Assembly: GCA_003427395.1 (NCBI GenBank)
Contig: BFEA01000245.1
Coordinates: forward strand, 1,878,595-1,903,444
DNA length: 24,850 bases
From: Chara braunii
Lineage: Eukaryota; Streptophyta; Charophyceae; Charales; Characeae
Direction of reading: 5' to 3'
The notes under the pieces were generated by a model. It saw nothing but the letters and a program-made list of their open reading frames with translations. It ran no database searches and had not been told where the DNA came from. Position numbers and translations under genes: made by a program. Shown here piece after piece: positions 17,400 through 24,850 of the stretch (position 1 is the first letter of the stretch; every line of letters starts with the position of its first letter).

Positions 17400-17710
17400 A
17401 TAGAGAACTTCAGAAATCAAACAATATTACACACATGAGATCAGATAATTGTGACCTCTAACCAAAAGCAGAATCGCATCACGAGCTCCACTAAATAAGA
17501 GCATAGCAAAAACTCACAAGTGACAATGTACGAATAGTCCAATCATCATCAACAATGAACTGATGTCGATATCCTATCCGGCGCTCGACGCCCAGACTAC
17601 AGATGGGACATCCCATCTAGCCTACTATCTATGGCGCCATGACGTCAACAGCTCCCTGAAGTACGCGCAGATCTGGGACAGTGTCGTCGCCTCACGCACC
17701 AGGTATGTCC
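17400..17710 (+). repeat. Coding-derived repeat, copy D, with exon-like end
   Basis: Left half reads ELQKSNNITHMRSDNCDL, stop, PKAESHHELH, stop, IRA, stop, QKLTSDNVRIVQSSS. Right half in another frame (17563-17703) reads SISYPALDAQTTDGTSHLAY and RHDVNSSLKYAQIWDSVVAS and reaches a consensus-like donor CACCAG/GTATGT at about 17704. The right half looks like a decent exon. Downstream is pyrimidine-rich, intron-like DNA. Confidence 0.6.
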
Positions 17711-18109
17711 CTCGCACCACTCACAGCCTCGTTCCCCAACACACAATTGCCACGTGTACTAAGGACCATCACTCGTCCCCTCCTTTCTTAATCCTTTCTC
17801 CCCCCTTTTCGTCTCTCCGTCTCCTCAACTCAGACCTCCTCTCCCTCTTCCTTCTCACTTCGCCTTCTTCTTCTTCCCCTTCTTACTACCCATTCCCTTC
17901 CGTAATAGCTCATTCGCCATTTTTGCGCGTTTGCTACCTTGGCTTGCTTGCACGTTCATTCCGTCCAATTGCCAACATGTCATTTGTGCGCCTTCCTCCT
18001 CTTCACGTCATCTCGTCTGCCTCTTACCTGCCACCTCATATGTCCCTCGCACGCTCTTTCTTTTAAACACACTCACCATTTTCCTCTGGCTTGTGTGTGT
18101 CACCCCCGC

Positions 18110-18221
18110 AGTTGCTCTTCGAGCATCCGCGCGTCCACTCCTGCGCACCCCCTATACCCCCGTGAAGATGAATCTCCTTAGTTCCTGGCGCGATCAGGAT
18201 TGTGGCGGGAATTTTGGTAAG
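18110..18221 (+). other. Possible exon remnant
   Basis: A stretch bounded by an acceptor-like CACCCCCGCAG on the left and a donor-like TTTTG/GTAAGT on the right. One frame is open across it (ALRASARPLLRTPYTPVK, then NLLSSWRDQDCGGNF). No known domain. It could be an internal exon of the gene represented by copy D, but the join cannot be verified from sequence alone. Confidence 0.3.
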
Positions 18222-18782
18222 TCCCTATTTCGATAAGAAGAATCTTCCCTTCCTCTGCGTGTAAATCCTTTGTCATCCCACTCCTTCTCCTCCTTGGTCC
18301 CATATGCTCACTCACCCCCTCCTCCGGTTCCCCTTCGTCCTTCTCGCCTTCCATCTCGTTGTGTTCAGTATCTCTCTCCTTACCTCCCACACACATACAT
18401 ACTCACTTGCAACCAAACTAATAAGTGTGGCGGTGTGCATTAGCCATAGATTCATTCGACTTGGCTCATTATCTCAACCGATGTGGTGTGAGTCGTCCAC
18501 GCACACTCTCATACATACGCACAGACTCACACACATACGTGTTTGTACCTACATAGGAATCTTTTTCACGTACTAGTTGTAGATTCGCTTGACTTTCTTG
18601 TGCTATCCATAGTAGTAGCGTGAGAACGGCCTTCCGATTTGCATCAATACACACACATACCCACCCATAGCAATCCCGCAGGTGTACGAGGTGAAGGCGT
18701 GACAGCGGCCGATTGCAAATGGCAGCGTATCTTTCCTTGCTGTAGCGGGAGATTCACTTGTTTCCGATCCCCCCCCTTCAAC

Positions 18783-18871
18783 AGGAGTATCATGAGGTTA
18801 ACTGCGAGATTGTGAACTTACCGGCTCTTTCTCTCTCGTCATTGCCGTCAGTCGAATGCTCCTTGCTCCGC
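18783..18871 (+). other. Possible exon remnant
   Basis: Preceded by CCCCTTCAACAG and followed by CCGCAG/GTAAGT; one frame is open across 89 bp (EYHEVNCEIVNLPALSLSSL). The next acceptor-like site (CCCCCTCAG, about 19023) opens a segment to a GCCAG/GTGAGT donor at about 19147, but the phases of the two segments do not join without a stop. A functional transcript is therefore doubtful. Confidence 0.25.
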
Positions 18872-19176
18872 AGGTAAGTGCTCGATTGCTTTTCTCCTCC
18901 TTCTTCTTCCTTTTCCTCGTCCTTTCTTTTCGATACTCCCTTCCCCTTTCTCTTCTCTCCCTTCTTCTTCCTTTTCTTCTTTTTCCTCTTTTTCTTCTTC
19001 TCTCCCTTTTATCTCCCCCTCAGGTGATAGTTCGTCTGTCTCCCGCTTACCATTCCTTATGCTCATGCATGCTACCATCGCACATTACAACGAGGTCGGG
19101 CGGATGACGAGCCCACCTCACGAGGTCACCGGCGGCGACACGGCCAGGTGAGTACCGTTTTCCCCACCTTCTCCTT

Positions 19177-19224
19177 TCTCCTCCTCCTCCTCCTTCTTCT
19201 TCTTCTTCTTCTTCTTCTTCTTCT
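19177..19224. repeat. (CTT)n microsatellite
   Basis: CTC and CTT triplets just right of a donor-like GTGAGT; part of a long pyrimidine-rich tract. The minus-strand Lys run is an artefact. Confidence 0.95.
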
Positions 19225-19585
19225 CACGTTCTACCGATTTCGCGTGATCTCCCGCTCTCCGGTTTACTTGCGATATCCCCCTCTCGCCTCCGATCACTTT
19301 TCTTTTTTTCCTCTCCCACACTCCCAGCTCGTTTTCCCTTGAGCCAGGTCTCCTCGACGCCGCGTTGTAGTCCTTAGCGGCTAGATCGTATGCAATTCTC
19401 ATTAATTCCTCGCCTGAATCTACCGCGATTCCGGAGGTGGATTCACTAAGGCGAGGCTGTGAGAGATTCGAACGGGGCCTAAAAAAACAACAATAAAGAA
19501 GTAATAAATAAAGAAAAATGAATCTAACTAATAACTGTAAAAGGCAAAAGGAAAAAAAGCAAGGGAGAATCCAACTACTATCGAC

Positions 19586-19611
19586 CCCGTTGTGCCAACT
19601 GTCACAACGGG
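19586..19611. repeat. Perfect 9-bp hairpin
   Basis: CCCGTTGTG, 8-base loop, CACAACGGG. About 30 bp right of it is GGATCGAGCCCC, resembling a tRNA T-arm. No complete tRNA fold is seen. Confidence 0.7.
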
Positions 19612-20512
19612 CTCTAATTCTATCCTGTCCCAAAACCAAGGTCACCGGATCGAGCCCCGACCGACTGAGCCCAGGTGAAAAGCGTTGGGATGATCCTTGA
19701 CAAAAAGTAACTTGCTCAAAAGTCAGGTGGACTCAATCCCCAAGTCTATCACTTAACAATTCATACACATACTAAGCTAGCTCCTACTTCAGAAAAAAAA
19801 GGATCAAAACTCTTATATAAGTACAACATTCGGTCCTATCTCCACTAGCAGAGCGGCCCATTCCTAGCTTTGTGTGTGTATACGTTGTTGGTCTGTGTTT
19901 CTGTCTGAATGCTTGTCGGCTCGCGTGTGCGTGTGACTTGTAAGGACGCTCTGTTTGCTCGGAAGGCCCGAAGGCCTGTTCTTACCCGCAGCCGTGACAT
20001 TTGAGGGTGGTGGCGGGGAAAACACTCAAGTAGTTGGCAGACAGGTACCACACTATATAAGGGTTAGAAGCACCGGTTACTCGAGGCTGAGCAGAAGAAG
20101 ACAAAGTTGACATTTATAGAAACCCAATTACTGGTAGTCGCTGCTTGGTGCAGTGACGACACTTTTCCATAGGTAGTCCTGACTCCAATGGCTGAGGAAA
20201 TCACTTCACGGCGTCACGCCGAATGCTCTCATTCTTTACTCCTGACTACTCTTGGTAGGGTAACTGACGTTGTTATTATGTCGAATGCAAAATCGTGAGC
20301 AAATACCCTTGTAAGGGTGTTTGCTCCGACAGCGCTCTCTCTCGTTTAGTGGAGCGTTGTGAACAATTTGGTACGCGAGCCACTCTGCACGCCCAGCCGC
20401 CCTCGATCCCCTTCATCCGCCGTCCGACATCAAAACTTCAACCCGATTCAGGCGCGCAGCGGAACACCGGCCTCCCCCCGCGGCCAATGCCGCTTAAGGG
20501 TTAGGATAATTT
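19612..20512. other. Intergenic with TATA-like boxes and a hairpin
   Basis: No coding region recognised. TATA-like strings occur at about 19813 (CTTATATAAG) and 20054 (ACTATATAAGGG). A hairpin at 20297-20326 pairs GAGCAAATACCCTT with AAGGGTGTTTGCTC (one G-T pair). A small palindrome CGGCGTCACGCCG lies at 20209-20221. The combination could be another decayed LTR, but no homologous partner was found. Confidence 0.35.
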
Positions 20513-20640
20513 CAAAAAAAAAATCAAAACAATACCGGATTATAAAAAATAAAAAAAGTCGTACGAGCCCCTAACGTATAAATAAAGGAGTATGAATCAT
20601 ACTCGTACGAGGGTGCGTACAAGTGGCAACATAGACCCTT
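20513..20640 (+). repeat. GTAC-rich, A-rich dispersed repeat, copy 1
   Basis: Aligns with 24310-24436: A runs, then GTACGAG(C/T)CC, then a variable part, then ACTCGTACG.GGGTG.GTACAAGT.GCAAC.TAGA. Both copies are in the same orientation about 3.8 kb apart, flanking the satellite-like array. Confidence 0.75.
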
Positions 20641-23060
20641 CATAAGAATTATGGTGAATGGCATGTTTTACACCCCCGAGATCATGTACCCTGCACGGTA
20701 AATGGCAAGGTTACATACTCAATGCATCAACCTTTGACTTGTAAGGTTGAACGTCCCGCCTGCAGATCAATCGTCACAAGAATGATCGCAAGGCAACCTC
20801 CTATTTTCCCCTTCCTTAAGCCTCTTGAAATTACCTTCCCCCTTTTCAACTTTCTTTTAGGAAACTCAGGAGACGCTCTACAACTTATAGTATATCCGCA
20901 AATTGGACAGAGGAAACAAAAGCATAAGGGTTAGGTAGGATACGCTGGGAGTTAGAAGAATTGGCAATCCTACAAATTGCGGATTGCAGGATTTGGCCTA
21001 TCAATCGACAACTTATACGGTTGCCTCTCATCGCCTGCTGGCCACTTCATTAACACCAACAAGAGAAGATAATAAATGAATGATTATGATATGTGGGGCA
21101 AAAACTCTCCAGAAGAATTATCACGAATGACGTTTAAAAAATCTTTATAGTGCAAGTTCGGATAGATTCGTAGATATTGCCTCAAAAGGTATTCTGGTGA
21201 GTGGCCTTATAAAATTGTGCACATCTGCCAGACAAAAGGGCATGGTTATAGTGGGGTTAGCGGGCAGTGAGACGAAACCCGACAAATTGTGGGTTGGATG
21301 ACTGGGCCCATCAAGTTGTACACGTTAGGTTTATTCTCACACCCTGCTGACCTCTTCGGCAATTGATACTGCATAACACAAAAGGGTAGGAGGATCGGTG
21401 GGCTAGGGATCCTCTTGACAACTTGCGAGTTCATGCACTCTACCTGTCAACCTGCTACTTGTCAGGCGGAACGCCCTACCCGCAGACGAACAGACCAACA
21501 CCCTTGTCGAGAAACCACAAGAGATGGTTGCAATATGTACTGTCAGAAAACAATGATTGGATCCTTGCAAAGGGGATTTCCCTACAAGTCACACCTAACC
21601 CGCCTCCCCCCTTACCCAAACACACCCAAAAGCACATCCCCCCCTCTCTCTTCCAACCATCATTACGAAATGCACTAAAACTGGCTCGTGAACTTTAAAG
21701 TGCTACTCGAAATGGCAAGGAAATGCAAAAGCAAAAAAAAATCCACGAGGGAAGCTGAAAGGGCCGTTTTAGAACTCATAATTTATTTGTACCTGAGGTA
21801 GGAGCGATTAAACCACCAAACTTCCCAAGAACTCATCGTAAAAGCTGAAAATAACCTGCGAGTAAAAAAAAAACGAGTCGGCCTTGGCTTCCTTTCAGTT
21901 GGTGTTGCCAGCCATTTTGCTCCAGACGTCGAACCCCAAAAGTTGCGGATCCATGCAAGTCGCGACTCCACAACAATTTCGAGAAATGACATTGCACAAC
22001 ACAAAAGGATAGGCGTTTGGAGGGATCAGTGGACTGGGAGCCCGACCAGACAAATTGCGATTGATGGACTCTACTCGTCAACTCGGTATTTATCGGCCAG
22101 AACGTCCAGCTTGTTGACCAACCCTCTGACACGCTTGCCGAGAACACAAAAAAAATGAATGGCATATGTATTTAGATTAAACTATGCAGAAACCCTTGCA
22201 AACGGGGTTGAGCGACAAGTCACACCTCTCCAACAAAATTCAAGCTAAGGGCACTGCACAACCCAAAAAGGCCTTACAAATTAGAGTTGATAGACTCGAC
22301 CCGTCAACCCACTACTTATCGGGCGTAACACCCTGCCCCCTGACCAACCCAATAGGACCCTTGCCAAAACACGAAAAATATGGTTGTCATATGTATAAGC
22401 AGAAACCCATGCAAAATCCCTTGCAAGAGGGGTCGAGCGACAAGTCACACATCTCGGAAAGAAGTATGGCGAAGGGCACTGCACAACATAAAATGGCAGG
22501 GGTCCAGCGCAATCAGTGGGTTGGGGCCCCTACCCGATAAATTGACAGTTGATGGACTCGACTCATCAACCCGCTACTTGTTGAATGGAAGGCCTGACAC
22601 ACTGACCAACTGCCAACACCCTTGCCAGGGACAAATGACAGATGATTGCTACATATATTGGCAGAAACCGATTCCATAACCCTTGCAAGACGGGTCGCAT
22701 GATAGCCCCCGCCCTTTACCACCACACACAAAATCACCTCTCCTACTCTGCCTTCCAATCGTTACTCTCAAAATGCAGTAAAGGTGGCTCGTAAACTTTT
22801 GAGTCTTACAAGATCCGTATCTTGAGGTATAGTAGCAGGAAAAAATCAGCGAGGAAATTCGAAGGAGCCACTCTACAACTCGATATATTTGTAGATGCAG
22901 CTTCACCATAAATCTTAGAAAATAACTCTATGCAAAACACAATAGGGCAAAGGTCTGGCGGGATCGGTGGGTTGGGGATCAGGCTCGACAAACTGTGAGT
23001 TGATTAACTTTCCCCGTCACCCTTGTACTTGCCTTGTGGAACGCTAGACCGCTGACCCAT
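20640..23060. repeat. Diverged satellite-like repeat array
   Basis: A box of the form GCACAACACAAAAGGG....GGATCGGTGGGTTGGGG....CGACAAATTGCGAGTTGATGGACTC....CAACCCGCTACTTGTCGG recurs near 20908, 21220, 21370, 21985, 22250, 22480 and 22930. Box spacing is irregular (about 150-615 bp). A second block (AATGCAGTAAA.GTGGCTCGT.AACTTT through CTCTACAACTC) occurs at 21668-21830 and 22773-22950, with a weaker copy near 20860, suggesting a higher-order unit of about 1.1 kb. No copy carries a long reading frame in common. This looks like an old tandem array that has drifted. Confidence 0.7.
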
Positions 23061-23139
23061 CTGCTAACTAAGAGTACAAATGCACTGAGAAAACCATCCA
23101 TATAGAGCAATACAATGAAGTAATGAGCCAATGTTCATG

Positions 23140-23320
23140 CCCGTAGATCACACCAACACAGTATCCAAAGTCGCTCTTCTCTATCTGGCGCTCAGCGCCT
23201 TCCTTGCTCTACCAGACTATCCTACCTACAGCTGGTTCACGCAACAGGATCACTTCGACTCACGAAAACCAATGTACATGACTGCCAACACCATCGCCGA
23301 CTTCTCTTCATATATACCAG
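23140..23320 (+). repeat. Coding-derived repeat, copy E (right half)
   Basis: Frame 23131-23310 is open and reads VALLYLALSAFLALPDYP, then YSWFTQQDHFDSRKPMYMTA, then NTIADFSSYIP, reaching TACCAG/GTATGT at about 23321, the same donor-like end as copy D. The middle aligns with copy B. The left half found in copies A-D is absent. It could be a small exon or a decayed copy; no domain recognised. Confidence 0.5.
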
Positions 23321-23324
23321 GTAT

Positions 23325-23993
23325 GTATCTCGTCACCCTCAATCAGACCTTGATTACCCCACACAACGCCTCCTTCCCTGAAGACCATCTGATCATCCGT
23401 TGTACCCCTTGGCACCCAACAACCCAGCTATGGCTGCCTGCGCCCCGCTGCCCTGCAGTGCCCCACTACACCTCTTGTGCCCCGTCAGCGCCCTTGGCAA
23501 CAGCGTAGCATCAAGCGAGAATGCAACAGCACTTCCGCAATGCCAGCGCTGGCCAGAATCCTGGCATGGACAACCTCATTCCTTTGGTGGAAGTGGCAGC
23601 CTCCTGGATGCTGCGTGTGGCCTGGCTGGAAGCTTCCAGTAGCTTCCGGTTGGGTCTTTGACCCTACGCTCAGGCCCGAGACTACAGTTGACGGCCTGGG
23701 CCCTTTGCAGTTAAGCACGACCTTAGTCTCCGGACTTGGGCTGTTTGCTGCATCTGTGCAGGGCTCCCAGGCAGGTGCGTTGGCACTACTGCTTTTGCAA
23801 AGGCCGAAGGCCTGCTTCCCAATGTATCGGCCCTGCTTTGTGTATGTGTGCCCAGGCACAACTGTCAAGGCCTGGGCCAACTGTATGACGCAGCAATGTG
23901 AGGCTCACGCGTCTTCCCAAACAACTGGCGTGCTGTGAGAGCCTGAATACCCACATATGGAAATGTCAAATTTTGCCTTTGACGAATATTCAG
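23325..23993. other. GC-rich non-coding stretch
   Basis: Overlapping open frames on both strands (23477-23938 plus, 23485-23880 minus) share no recognisable motif and appear to follow from composition. Frequent AAGGCC, GGCCTG and CAGGC words. I see no RNA gene. Confidence 0.4.
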
Positions 23994-24016
23994 GCCCGCC
24001 TTCACTTAGGGCGGGC
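23994..24016. repeat. GC hairpin GCCCGCC/GGCGGGC
   Basis: Perfect 7-bp stem with a 9-base loop. It lies about 100 bp left of long A runs (24112-24134). Rho-independent terminators are bacterial, so no function is assigned. Confidence 0.6.
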
Positions 24017-24309
24017 ACTTGGCTTGTTAGGGGCCTTAGCCCAGAACGATGTGACGTCTGATAGGGCCCCATAAAAAAAAAATTGGGGGGAAGGTTTCGT
24101 GAAAAAGTTGAAAAAAAAAAAAAAAAAAAAAAAAGACTAGCCTTTCCGTACAAAACATACAGGTAATATCTGTATGGGAACCTGTACGCCCCCGTATGCC
24201 CTCGTACAAAAAAAAAAAAAAATCATCAAAAAAATCCGAAAAACAAATATGTGTTGCAACATCATAAAACAAGCAACACTTGCATGAGCACCATCAGCAG
24301 ATTTTTATT

Positions 24310-24436
24310 AGAATTTGAGAAAAAAAAAACCATTAAAAAAAAAAAAAATTGTACGAGTCCTAGAGTACAAGTAGCATACGAGAAATTAGTGCAACTTGTA
24401 CTCGTACGGGGGTGAGTACAAGTCGCAACGTAGAGA
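24310..24436 (+). repeat. GTAC-rich, A-rich dispersed repeat, copy 2
   Basis: Same repeat as 20513-20640. A further inverted-looking piece (CTGTACGCCCCCGTATGCCCTCGTAC, 24180-24207) lies 130 bp to the left and resembles the reverse complement of the right end, so copy 2 may be part of a foldback-type element at about 24136-24440. Confidence 0.6.
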
Positions 24437-24533
24437 CTAGACGTTATTGTTTTTTTTTTTTTTTTTTTCCGTTGATTGACTGATTGATTGATTGGTTGGT
24501 GGGGGAGAGGTCCCCTTGCCCCGCACCACCCCT

Positions 24534-24540
24534 AACACAC

Positions 24541-24573
<33 letters not shown>
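24534..24573. repeat. (CA)n microsatellite
   Basis: CA dinucleotides with one GC interruption, preceded by a short TGAT repeat (24476-24493) and a T run (24450-24468). Confidence 0.95.
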
Positions 24574-24577
<4 letters not shown>

Positions 24578-24662
24578 GGTGGGAAGAAAGAAGAAAAAGA
24601 AATAAGAACGAGGAAAAGTTGGGCATCCGGGCTCACAAGACTCAGGAATTCCGCGATCAGGC

Positions 24663-24730
24663 ACACTCTCTTCTCTCTTCTCTCTCTTCTCTCCTCTCTT
24701 CTCTCCTCTCTCCTCTCCTCTCTCCTCTCC
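24663..24730. repeat. (TCTCT)n-type pyrimidine tract
   Basis: Irregular CTCTT/CTCTC units, continued by T/C-rich sequence to the end of the window. Confidence 0.9.
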
Positions 24731-24850
24731 ACGCCAATCTTCCCATTTTCGACATTGTGGTGGTGTACGCTAGCAGTTCTTTCCGCTTCTTTCTTCTTCG
24801 TTTCACTTTTTCCCTTCTCTCTTCTCCTTTTCCTTTTTTTTCCTTTCCTT

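Noticed and set aside
19118-19645. 175-codon minus-strand frame
   Set aside because: Half is a Lys/Glu run from the CTT microsatellite and half a hydrophobic stretch; the internal SGEELMRIAYDLAAKDYNAA looks protein-like but has no match I can name and no supporting context.
20640-23060. CRISPR array
   Set aside because: Units are long, diverged and irregularly spaced, without short identical repeats and unique spacers; the host is eukaryotic.
23477-23938. 153-codon plus frame and its antisense partner as genes
   Set aside because: Both strands are open in GC-rich DNA, with no motif, no splice context and no repeat of the frame elsewhere.

Overview
The window looks like nuclear DNA from a plant-lineage eukaryote with a large, repeat-rich genome. 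My best guess is a charophyte-type green alga, but the organism cannot be proven from this sequence. The evidence is a degenerate Ty3/gypsy retrotransposon with plant-type tRNA primer-binding sites, dense microsatellites, GT...AG-like splice signals, a candidate plastid-DNA fragment, and no bacterial-style operons. I see no gene that is clearly intact and functional; everything recognisable is a mobile element, a pseudogene or a repeat.

Layout. 1-600: GAA microsatellite, a tRNA-iMet-like primer-binding site beside a possible LTR edge, and a cluster of GTAC palindromes. 627-2320 (+): a broken gene for an acidic, Ala-rich, Gln-rich protein with an AT-hook, followed by a long (CT)n tract. 2700-3820 (+): remnant of a second, proline-rich/coiled-coil-like gene whose last ~129 bp are tandemly duplicated. 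3962-4770 (-): LTR-like repeat with a TATAAATC promoter; a ~75 percent identical partner lies at 13386-13847. 4967-10809 (-): a Ty3/gypsy gag-pol carrying gag, zinc knuckle, protease-like region, RT, RNase H, integrase and a chromodomain-like tail, disabled by stops (mostly TAG), indels, loss of an RT catalytic-box residue and of a zinc-knuckle cysteine, and a 156-bp AT-rich insertion that resembles plastid cemA. A tRNA-Asp primer-binding site at 11339-11355 and a candidate 5' LTR follow upstream of gag.

13900-20500: mostly non-coding, with AAT, CT, TG and CTT microsatellites and several diverged copies of one coding-derived repeat that is also found inside the 627-2320 pseudogene and at 23140. 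Possible exon remnants occur at 17563-18871. 20640-23060: a diverged satellite-like array with about seven copies of a recurring box. 20513-20640 and 24310-24436 hold two copies of a GTAC-rich, A-rich repeat. 23330-24850: GC-rich non-coding DNA, homopolymers and (CA)n/(TC)n tracts.

The most informative signals are the TAG-biased decay of the retrotransposon, the in-frame plastid-like insertion, the family of coding-derived repeats with a shared splice-donor-like end, and the satellite-like array. I did not find an intact novel system.
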